Source: an uncultured Bacteroidales bacterium
GTDB lineage: Bacteria > Bacteroidota > Bacteroidia > Bacteroidales > Paludibacteraceae
DNA: 5,634 bases
Direction: 5' to 3'
NCBI GenBank assembly: GCA_937915765.1
Contig: CALGHE010000065.1
Coordinates: forward strand, 1 to 5,634
The position numbers and the translations under genes are program-made. The notes under the pieces were generated by a model that worked only from the letters and a program-made list of their open reading frames with translations, was not told the DNA's origin and made no database searches. Below are positions 1-5,634 of the stretch, one piece after another (the first letter of the stretch is position 1; each line of letters opens with the position of its first letter).

Positions 1-2914
1 CCTCGCCTTTGCAGCCTGTCTTGCTGTCTTCCAGAACATAGAAGTATTCGTATTCGTCAGCCTTCTTGTCTATTACAGACGGTTCTGTTGTTGCCTTGGT
101 CGTGTCCGCGTCCTCGTACCAGTGCAGCTTGTAGCCCTCTATAGTCAGGGTCGGAGCTTCGTTAGCGGCAAGAGTTTTTTCGCAGAACGGCTTGACCTCG
201 GCGAGGGTCTTTTCCGGAACTGGGTTGGCGATGACTTTGACAGAGTCCCACATGTAGCAAGACGAGCCGTCATCACCAGGGAAGTCTAAGTCAACAACCT
301 TCAAATAATATATGTCTGCATCTTCGTAAGTTACATTCAAAGAGGTGTTGTCGTCACCATCCGTGTAACCGATACCTTTCACGCCGGGAGCAGTCTTGCT
401 GCCCTTGTGCCATGTTGCGATGTACTTGTGAGGCGACGTAGGGTCTGCAACTCCCATCTCTTCAGGGTCAGAAGGGACGAAGTTTTCAGTAGAGAGGTGA
501 GCAATCTCGCCAAGACAGAGGTTAACCTCCTTCATCTCCTTCCCAAGAGTGACTTTTGTCTCTTCCGCGCCGATAATCTCAGGCTGTTCAGCCTTGACAC
601 AAGCGGCACAGTTCAAACCGGCAACGACAGGAATAGTAGAGATTGAAATCTTACGACAAGGAGAGAACGCTGAATTTTTCTTCCAAGATTGATCTGCAAT
701 CAAATCAGAATATTCACCCACAACCACGCGGAAATAGATGCGTTTCTCATGTTTAGGGTCATCCTCCAGCTGAGAGAATATGTTGTCCCAATATTTTTCA
801 ACCTCTACATCAAAAGATTCTGATTCAACGACCTCTTCATCGTGAAGCGTATTCCATGTAATAGGATTTGTCTCGCTTTCAGTAGAAGGGTCTTGGAATG
901 TATATTGGTAAACGTAACCCACCTTCTTATTTGGATCTATTTGATTTCCACTGTACAAATAGAATCTCTTTACTGCATCAGAAGTAACAGAAGTCAAAGT
1001 CAACACATCCTCAGTACATAGGTCGAGGATGTCCTTTCCAGTACTTACCGAAGACTCCACATTCACATCTGGAGGTGTACAAACTTGGAAAATAATATTG
1101 TCGATAGCATAGTCACGAGTTTCACCAGGCACAACATCATTATGTTTTACCTTCATTGTGATGGTAACCTCACTAGCACTACCCACATCTTCTGCATTTA
1201 TTGTAAAGCTTTTGTTTATACCTTTCCAACCGTCTGCTCCTCCAGTAAAATTCTGTTTCTCGCTCACCAGATCTTTTCCATTATATTCCAATTTCACTTC
1301 GATAGACCCTGCGTGATTAGATATAGATGCGAAATCCGCACCAAAAGTAATTTCTTTTCCTGTACAGATATGCTCGATATCAATTTCAAAGAATTCATCT
1401 TGAGAACCATCGTCAAGGAGGTCAAACTGAAGCATACCACCAGTCTGAGTACCTGAATTATCATAAGGGACACCACCCGGATAACCACCATATTTAGAAA
1501 CGACATACACTCCGTGGTTATACAACTCAGTCTTATTTGGAATGCTACCAGCTACAGGCACAGCCAAAGTTGCGCCACTATTTTCGATATTGTAAGCCTT
1601 GACATATGGAATCTTAAGGTCTCCTCCATGAGACTGAGAAGTGTGAACCTGTCCAGCAGGTATCTTCTCTGTATGAGTTGTTCCGAATCGGTCTGTCCAT
1701 TCGTATGTGTCATCAGAAGGAAAATTGCCAAAATCGTCAAAGAACAAGTTTGTCATAGCCATAGGTGCACCCTCTGCACTTGTACAACAAGTTCCTGAAT
1801 GAACTTTCAACGGTTCTGACTTGGATGCGTCACAGCCCGGCAAAGTCACTTCTAAAGTTATACTATAATCAGTTTCAGGCTTGTCTGGAATGAAATTGAA
1901 GCTAGATTCCGTAGAAGTCTGACCTGTAACAGACTCCTTCCACGAAAATTTCGTACCTTCCGGATAGCTTTGCTTTGTAGTCACACGTAGCGGCTGCTCC
2001 GGACATGGATTCCCTGTGCTTGAAATCATCGGTCTGATTTCTCCTGTCACTTTTATGTCATCTATACCAATAGGAATCTGAAAACAATCACTTGTACGAT
2101 AGAAATAGAATGTCACACTACCTGTTGCAGGTACTGTAGCTTTATGAGTCACTGTTGTTGAGCTTCCATAATCAGCCGTTGCCGTTGTTGCATTTTTTGA
2201 ATTAGTCAATTGAAGTGCATTGTTGTATGAGGTGTTGAACTGTACATTGTCATCACTCGACACCACTCCAAAGCCCAATTTGTTACCATTGATTGCACCA
2301 GTATTTGAATAATTGTATTTGGAGATAAAATCAGACAATTGTGGAGCTTTGCCACCTCCTACACATACGTTTGTTGTAAGATGCTCGAAATATGTAGGGT
2401 CCAATAAATTATGCAATGAGAAAGACAACTCAGCAGTAGTGCCGGGAGCCAATCCATGCACCGTATAAGAGACTATAGGGCAAAGTGGCGCGGAACCAAT
2501 ATTGACATACATATTGTTAGGAACTTCATTCGCCTTGCAAAACGAATGTATAAGTTTTGGCTGCGCAGTGACGGTAGAATAACCATACTGAGCCGGTTTT
2601 CCATCAGCCTGAAGGTTATTTAGATGAAAAATATCATCAATGTCAGTCATGTCGTTGCTGCCATCACTAGAGAATACGCCCCCAATACCATTTTGTTTTG
2701 CGTATTCAGGACCAATGAACATGTCTGCTTTGCATAACTTGTCCCAATCGAGGTCTTCGTTATACCAACCTCCCTCTTCACTGTCAGAATTCAATGTTGG
2801 ACAACAAAGCTCTGAATTTGTGTCAAAATTCGTACCTGCCACAACACATTGTGCCGACGCGCTTCCGACGCTTAGTGCAGCAGCCAGTAACCCGAGACAA
2901 AATTTCTTTTTCAT
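1..2914 (-). CDS. Very large exported multi-domain surface protein (adhesin-like), 3' end beyond the left edge
   Basis: The frame is open from an ATG at 2914 to the window edge: 971 codons without a stop. An in-frame ATG at 2920 would add only Met-Phe; 2914 is preferred because it gives a clean signal peptide, MKKKFCLGLLAAALSVGSASA, cut before Q22. There is no lipobox, so it is not a lipoprotein. After a CC pair (37-38) comes a beta-rich module to about 290 ending GIDDIKVTG. A PKD-like linker (about 290-372) follows, then a second CC pair (about 374) and a jelly-roll module ending AIDNIIFQVCTPP (about 600-612). Those endings resemble the DDI-F--C-P signature of lectin-like modules in Bacteroidota gliding-motility-associated proteins. 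Two Ig/PKD-like stretches (about 613-770, 771-895) follow, each with an LC motif near its start. From about 896 a module with FC, LHWY, YFYV and TGCKGE resembles the CHU_C-associated Ig-like domain. Such proteins usually end in a gliding-motility or T9SS sorting domain, not visible here. Ligand unknown. Reading frame near certain, role inferred. Confidence 0.9.
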   Translation of the reverse strand, partial: MKKKFCLGLLAAALSVGSASAQCVVAGTNFDTNSELCCPTLNSDSEEGGWYNEDLDWDKLCKADMFIGPEYAKQNGIGGVFSSDGSNDMTDIDDIFHLNNLQADGKPAQYGYSTVTAQPKLIHSFCKANEVPNNMYVNIGSAPLCPIVSYTVHGLAPGTTAELSFSLHNLLDPTYFEHLTTNVCVGGGKAPQLSDFISKYNYSNTGAINGNKLGFGVVSSDDNVQFNTSYNNALQLTNSKNATTATADYGSSTTVTHKATVPATGSVTFYFYRTSDCFQIPIGIDDIKVTGEIRPMISSTGNPCPEQPLRVTTKQSYPEGTKFSWKESVTGQTSTESSFNFIPDKPETDYSITLEVTLPGCDASKSEPLKVHSGTCCTSAEGAPMAMTNLFFDDFGNFPSDDTYEWTDRFGTTHTEKIPAGQVHTSQSHGGDLKIPYVKAYNIENSGATLAVPVAGSIPNKTELYNHGVYVVSKYGGYPGGVPYDNSGTQTGGMLQFDLLDDGSQDEFFEIDIEHICTGKEITFGADFASISNHAGSIEVKLEYNGKDLVSEKQNFTGGADGWKGINKSFTINAEDVGSASEVTITMKVKHNDVVPGETRDYAIDNIIFQVCTPPDVNVESSVSTGKDILDLCTEDVLTLTSVTSDAVKRFYLYSGNQIDPNKKVGYVYQYTFQDPSTESETNPITWNTLHDEEVVESESFDVEVEKYWDNIFSQLEDDPKHEKRIYFRVVVGEYSDLIADQSWKKNSAFSPCRKISISTIPVVAGLNCAACVKAEQPEIIGAEETKVTLGKEMKEVNLCLGEIAHLSTENFVPSDPEEMGVADPTSPHKYIATWHKGSKTAPGVKGIGYTDGDDNTSLNVTYEDADIYYLKVVDLDFPGDDGSSCYMWDSVKVIANPVPEKTLAEVKPFCEKTLAANEAPTLTIEGYKLHWYEDADTTKATTEPSVIDKKADEYEYFYVLEDSKTGCKGE

Positions 2915-3001
2915 AAACATTCTAAAAAAATTATACCCCATTATTTTTCAAATTTTCAAATCAATACAAAAAAAGAATTCAAGTTCGCACAAAAATTCTC
3001 G

Positions 3002-3009
3002 CTAAGATA
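3002..3009 (-). promoter_or_regulatory. Candidate -7 promoter box for the large surface-protein gene
   Basis: Read on the minus strand this is TATCTTAG, seven of eight positions of the Bacteroidota -7 consensus TAnnTTTG. It lies about 88 bases upstream of the ATG at 2914, implying a leader of roughly 80 nt. No convincing TTTG-like -33 box sits 19-21 bases further upstream, so the call is weak. The leader is very AT-rich with runs of T on the coding strand and no clear Shine-Dalgarno sequence, which is normal for this phylum. A TATAAT at about 15-20 bases from the start codon is too close to serve as a promoter box. Confidence 0.3.
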
Positions 3010-3097
3010 ATGATTTATATTTAAATAACTACTTTTTTTGTTGGAAAATGTGTCTGTTTTGAGAAAAACGTCTGGATTTTGTGTTTTTGAGCATGAT

Positions 3098-3143
3098 AAA
3101 ATATAAAGTCTCTGATGATTAAACCTAAAATCATCAGAGACTT
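3098..3143 (-). terminator. Intrinsic terminator of the GH16 gene
   Basis: A perfect 15-bp inverted repeat (arms 3106-3120 and 3129-3143, AAGTCTCTGATGATT and its complement) surrounds an 8-base loop. It begins 13 bases after the GH16 stop codon. On the minus strand it is followed by the T-rich run TATATTTT, as expected for a rho-independent terminator. On the plus strand the hairpin is followed by GTGTATGTG rather than a T-run, so it should act in the GH16 direction only. It separates the hydrolase from the large surface-protein gene downstream. Confidence 0.8.
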
Positions 3144-3156
3144 GTGTATGTGTCAG

Positions 3157-4644
3157 TTATTTTATTGTCTTTAATTTCACAGTTCTGGCATTGCCTTGCT
3201 CGTCAGTTATTTGTATTACATGTATTCCGTCGGGCAGAGGGACGCTTGTTGCGCTGCATCCGAAGCCCATCCTGCTTGTTGCAATGATGTTTCCTTTTAA
3301 GTCAAACGCAGTGATATGCAGAACGTTAAAAGGCGAATGGCGCCACAGATGCGCGGCTCCGTCAGAAGTCCATATATTTAGGCCCCAGTTTTCTTCAAAA
3401 CTGGTTAAATGAGTTGCTTCGTCGTGTTCTCCCAAGATTTTCCATAATGCAGCCTCGTTGTTTTCAGGCGTCACATCTTGAAAAATGTCATTATCCTTAG
3501 TCTGCACGTAGTGTCCGCTATGGGTAAATTTCATCTTCACTACTAAATCTTGAAACTCGGTCTGCCGAGCCAAGCCGATCTGCTGATGCGCTTTCCCGTT
3601 CCAGCCCCAAAGGCCGACCGCAGCGCCAGCGTCTTTCGACTCGTTAGGGATTTCCAGCACTTTGTCGCCGAAGTTGATTCTGTAAGAGCTGCCGGACTCG
3701 CTGACAGTGGCGTATGCCGACGGAGAGTCGCAGTCGCCAAGTTCAACGTCGTTTCCGTTTGCCACGATACATTTGTCTTCTGCGATAGAGTAGAACCTGA
3801 CATTTCCGTCTGGCAGGTTTGTGTCTTCGTTTTTAGACCAGACTCTGACCCAGTCGCACTCCAAGTAAGCCGGATTGTCGGCGGTTATTTCGATAGGGTT
3901 TCCGTTGCTTGTGGCCCAGCCCCCGATGGCAAGGTTTATGATGACGTACATAGCCTTTGTCTGGCTTATTTCGGACGGCCGGTTGTAACTTGCCACCAGT
4001 TTGTCGTCGAAATAGAAGTTCATGTAGTTGTCATTCCATTCAAGTCCGTAAATGTGAAAGTCGGCAGACTTGTCCGGACCTTTGTGCACTCCGCCGAAAG
4101 AAGCTTCGTGGTCCCAAGCCGAGCCGTGCGATGCGTACCAGTCCGTCTTAGTGTAATGCAGATAGTAATGGTGCTCATTGCGCGCGTGCGGCACTTCGAA
4201 TATGTCTATTTCAGGCGGCCAGCCGTCTTGCAGCATCCAGAAAGCCGGCCAAGTTCCGAGCTGCTTCGGCATTTTGAAACGGCCCTCTATGTAACCGTGT
4301 CTGAACTCGAACTTGCCTCTGGTGTCAATGGCTCCGGAAGTGTAGTCCAGCGAGTAGGTCTCGTTTCCGTTTTTGCACGTGGCAGGGGCTTCGGGGTGCC
4401 TTTTGGCTTCGCCCTTTAAAAGCAGCACGCCGTTAGCTACCGACACGTTTTCTTCAACGCAGTATGCGCGGTGGTTGTGGGTGTGTCCCCAGTTGTAAGT
4501 AGGGTTCCACTTGGACTTGTCCAGCGAATTGCCGTCGAACTCGTCGGAGAAGATCTGCTTCCATCCGCTCAGGCATGCAGGAGGTTCTGCGTAACCAGCC
4601 AGTTGGAACAGGATCAAAAGGAGTGAAAAATAAAGTTTTTTCAT
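3157..4644 (-). CDS. Secreted family 16 glycoside hydrolase with beta-trefoil domain and probable T9SS sorting domain
   Basis: A complete 495-residue gene. The ATG at 4644 is chosen because it starts a classic signal peptide, MKKLYFSLLLILFQLAGYA, cut before E20; the frame stays open a little upstream only through a TTG at 4671. The GH16 domain covers about 27-271: WKQIFSDEFDG at its start, TWPAFWMLQDGWPPEIDIFE in the middle, CDWVRVW at its end. EIDIFE is the beta-bulge form of the family motif, with expected nucleophile E145, assisting D147 and acid/base E150 all present. GH16 enzymes cut internal beta-1,3/1,4-glucan or galactan bonds with retention; the substrate here cannot be set. Residues about 279-406 look like a ricin-type beta-trefoil, often carbohydrate-binding (CIVANGNDVELGDCD, GLWGWNGKAHQQ). 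Residues about 417-495 resemble a type A T9SS sorting domain: ITAFDLKGNIIATS, LPDGIHVIQITDEQGN and the lysine-rich end TVKLKTIK. Expected location is the cell surface or medium. It appears monocistronic, with its own promoter candidate and terminator. Confidence 0.95.
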   Translation of the reverse strand: MKKLYFSLLLILFQLAGYAEPPACLSGWKQIFSDEFDGNSLDKSKWNPTYNWGHTHNHRAYCVEENVSVANGVLLLKGEAKRHPEAPATCKNGNETYSLDYTSGAIDTRGKFEFRHGYIEGRFKMPKQLGTWPAFWMLQDGWPPEIDIFEVPHARNEHHYYLHYTKTDWYASHGSAWDHEASFGGVHKGPDKSADFHIYGLEWNDNYMNFYFDDKLVASYNRPSEISQTKAMYVIINLAIGGWATSNGNPIEITADNPAYLECDWVRVWSKNEDTNLPDGNVRFYSIAEDKCIVANGNDVELGDCDSPSAYATVSESGSSYRINFGDKVLEIPNESKDAGAAVGLWGWNGKAHQQIGLARQTEFQDLVVKMKFTHSGHYVQTKDNDIFQDVTPENNEAALWKILGEHDEATHLTSFEENWGLNIWTSDGAAHLWRHSPFNVLHITAFDLKGNIIATSRMGFGCSATSVPLPDGIHVIQITDEQGNARTVKLKTIK

Positions 4645-4678
4645 ACTTAAAACATTAATATTGTAATTCAAATCGCCG

Positions 4679-4709
4679 TAAAGATATGATATTTTTCACA
4701 AATGGCAAT
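4679..4709 (-). promoter_or_regulatory. Candidate Bacteroidota promoter of the GH16 gene
   Basis: On the minus strand ATTG (4709-4706, three of four matches to the -33 TTTG) is followed after 19 bases by TATCTTTA (4686-4679, seven of eight matches to the -7 TAnnTTTG). The spacing fits the phylum's housekeeping sigma factor. It lies between the nuoN terminator and the GH16 start and would give a leader of about 30 nt. No operator-like repeat is visible beside it. Assigned by consensus match only. Confidence 0.45.
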
Positions 4710-4725
4710 AAGGCAGGAGTTTTTT

Positions 4726-4762
4726 AAAAAAAGAAAGAGCCTGGATTACCTCCGGACTCTTT
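4726..4762 (-). terminator. Intrinsic terminator of the nuoN transcript
   Basis: On the minus strand a 29-base hairpin (4762-4734) forms with i+j pairing: AAAGAG with CTCTTT, one U-G wobble, a C-G pair, one C/A mismatch, then GGA with TCC around a GGTAA loop. It is followed by C and seven Ts (4733-4726). It starts 22 bases after the nuoN stop codon. This is a standard rho-independent terminator and marks nuoN as the last gene of its operon. Confidence 0.85.
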
Positions 4763-4784
4763 GCAAATTTAACAGTGTCTGACG

Positions 4785-5634
4785 TTACATTCCGAAACTC
4801 ATTCCGTCTATGTACTGGTATATAGGGCTGATGAAACCGAGCACTATTATTGCGATAGTGCAGAGAGTCAAGCCAACCAAAGACATAGAGTCGCTCTTCA
4901 AAGTCGGGATTGGAGAGTCTGACTTGTTTATGAACATCGCCTTTACCACAAGCAAGTAGTAGTACAAAGAGATGATTGTGTTGAGCAACGCAATGAACAC
5001 CAGCAAATACTGGCCTTGCTGAGCTGCAGCAGCAAAGATGAAGAACTTGCTGAAGAAGCCTGCAAAAGGAGGAATACCTCCAAGCGAGAACATAGCCAGC
5101 ATCATGATAAGAGCCAGTTTTGGGTTTGTAGAGTACAGACCGTTGTAGTCGTCCATACCCACCTTGCCGGTCTGGTTTTCTATGTTAGAGATGATGCCGA
5201 ACGCAGCCAAGTTTGTGAACATGTAAATGAACACATAGAACACTGTAGCGGTCATACCAGCAGCGGTGCCGGCAATAACGCCGAGCATGATGTATCCTGC
5301 CTGAGACACAGAAGAGTAAGCAAGGAAACGCTTCAAGTTCTTCTGTCTGATGGCGAAGATATTAGCCACGGTGATAGTGATGACGATAATCCACCACAAG
5401 ATGTCCTGCCAGTTTTCCGGATAGTTGCGGAACGCCTTGAACAAGATGCACATGAACGCGAACACAGCCGCACCTTTAGATATTACAGAAAGATAGGCTG
5501 TAACAGGAGTTGGCGCGCCTTGGTAAGTGTCCGGAGTCCACAAGTGGAAAGGAACAAGCGAAATCTTGAAGCCCATACCAGCGGCAAAGAACACCATTGC
5601 CATAATCTGGATCGGCTCAGCGTTGAACGCTCCT
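4785..5634 (-). CDS. nuoN: NADH-quinone oxidoreductase subunit N, C-terminal part (5' end beyond the right edge)
   Basis: The frame enters from the right edge; 282 residues are visible, probably a little over half of a subunit that is usually about 480-500 residues. NuoN is one of the three antiporter-like membrane subunits of complex I (NADH:quinone oxidoreductase) and pumps protons across the inner membrane. Family signatures are clear: GFKISLVPFHLWTPDTYQGAPTPVTAYLSVISKGAA (visible residues about 21-56), NLKRFLAYSSVSQAGYIMLG, and LGGIPPFAGFFSKFFIF. The lysines expected in the proton path are present: FKIS (visible 23), ISKGA (53) and FSKFF (196). Several hydrophobic membrane spans follow one another, with the last near the C-terminus (LVGLTLCTIAIIVLGFISP). 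In Bacteroidota nuoN normally ends the nuo operon after nuoM, and the terminator just downstream agrees. The in-frame ATG at 5603 lies inside the conserved region and is not the true start. No damage seen. Confidence 0.97.
   Translation of the reverse strand, partial: GAFNAEPIQIMAMVFFAAGMGFKISLVPFHLWTPDTYQGAPTPVTAYLSVISKGAAVFAFMCILFKAFRNYPENWQDILWWIIVITITVANIFAIRQKNLKRFLAYSSVSQAGYIMLGVIAGTAAGMTATVFYVFIYMFTNLAAFGIISNIENQTGKVGMDDYNGLYSTNPKLALIMMLAMFSLGGIPPFAGFFSKFFIFAAAAQQGQYLLVFIALLNTIISLYYYLLVVKAMFINKSDSPIPTLKSDSMSLVGLTLCTIAIIVLGFISPIYQYIDGMSFGM

Noticed and set aside
1085..1798. Several 60-125 codon frames on both strands
   Set aside because: All lie inside the continuous minus-strand surface-protein frame and have the irregular, Cys/Ser/Ile-rich composition of shadow frames.
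2640..3005. A 121-codon plus-strand frame spanning the start of the surface-protein gene
   Set aside because: It is antisense to the signal peptide and first module, ends in low-complexity translation of AT-rich leader DNA, and has no motif or promoter support.
3045..3081. An imperfect tandem repeat (AAAATGTGTCTGTTTTG and AAAAACGTCTGGATTTTG)
   Set aside because: The match is partial, there are only two copies, and the sequence is AT-rich; chance is enough to explain it.
3550..4419. A 289-codon open frame on the plus strand
   Set aside because: It lies entirely antisense to the well-supported GH16 gene, is rich in Val and Arg as expected for a codon-shadow of GC-rich reverse sequence, and shows no recognisable domain.
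4645..4671. A longer GH16 start at the TTG at 4671
   Set aside because: It would put nine extra residues, several polar, ahead of a textbook signal peptide. The ATG at 4644 begins exactly at MKKLYF.
4721..4732. TTTTTAAAAA palindrome in the nuoN-GH16 gap
   Set aside because: The A-run is the T-tract of the nuoN terminator read on the other strand, and the palindrome is too simple to call an operator.
1..5634. Mobile elements, CRISPR arrays, tRNA or rRNA genes, riboswitches
   Set aside because: No transposase, terminal repeats, regular spaced repeats or structured RNA genes could be seen; coding sequence fills about 93% of the window.

Overview
The window reads as chromosomal DNA of a Bacteroidota bacterium, most likely a Bacteroidales member. 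All three genes lie on the minus strand. Three things point there: a glycoside hydrolase with what looks like a type IX secretion (T9SS) C-terminal sorting domain, a very long exported protein built of the jelly-roll and Ig-like modules typical of Bacteroidota surface adhesins, and candidate TAnnTTTG-type promoter boxes with no clear Shine-Dalgarno sequences. Base composition is about 45-57% GC in sampled lines of the nuoN and hydrolase genes. Genus cannot be set from the sequence alone.

Layout, following transcription from right to left. (1) 5634-4785 is the C-terminal part of nuoN, the last membrane subunit of respiratory complex I. Its 5' end lies beyond the right edge, and a good intrinsic terminator (4762-4726) follows its stop. 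(2) A candidate promoter (4709-4679) precedes a complete 495-residue secreted family 16 glycoside hydrolase (4644-3157), made of a signal peptide, a GH16 catalytic domain with an intact EIDIFE active-site motif, a beta-trefoil (ricin-like) domain and a probable T9SS sorting domain. A perfect 15-bp hairpin terminator follows (3143-3106). (3) About 170 bp of AT-rich DNA with a weak promoter candidate leads into a very long reading frame (2914 to the left edge, at least 971 residues, no stop reached). It encodes an exported, cysteine-rich, multi-domain surface protein with two jelly-roll modules followed by PKD/Ig-like modules.

The three genes look like separate transcription units, since each of the first two is followed by its own terminator. 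nuoN is housekeeping. The other two are both exported, and could act together at the cell surface, the adhesin binding glycan or host/plant material and the GH16 enzyme cutting a beta-glucan or galactan. That link rests only on adjacency. No SusC/SusD pair, regulator, mobile element, CRISPR array, tRNA or rRNA is visible. I do not see a clearly new biological system. The least ordinary observations are the composition break inside the adhesin gene, its repeated architecture, and the unresolved substrate of the GH16 enzyme.
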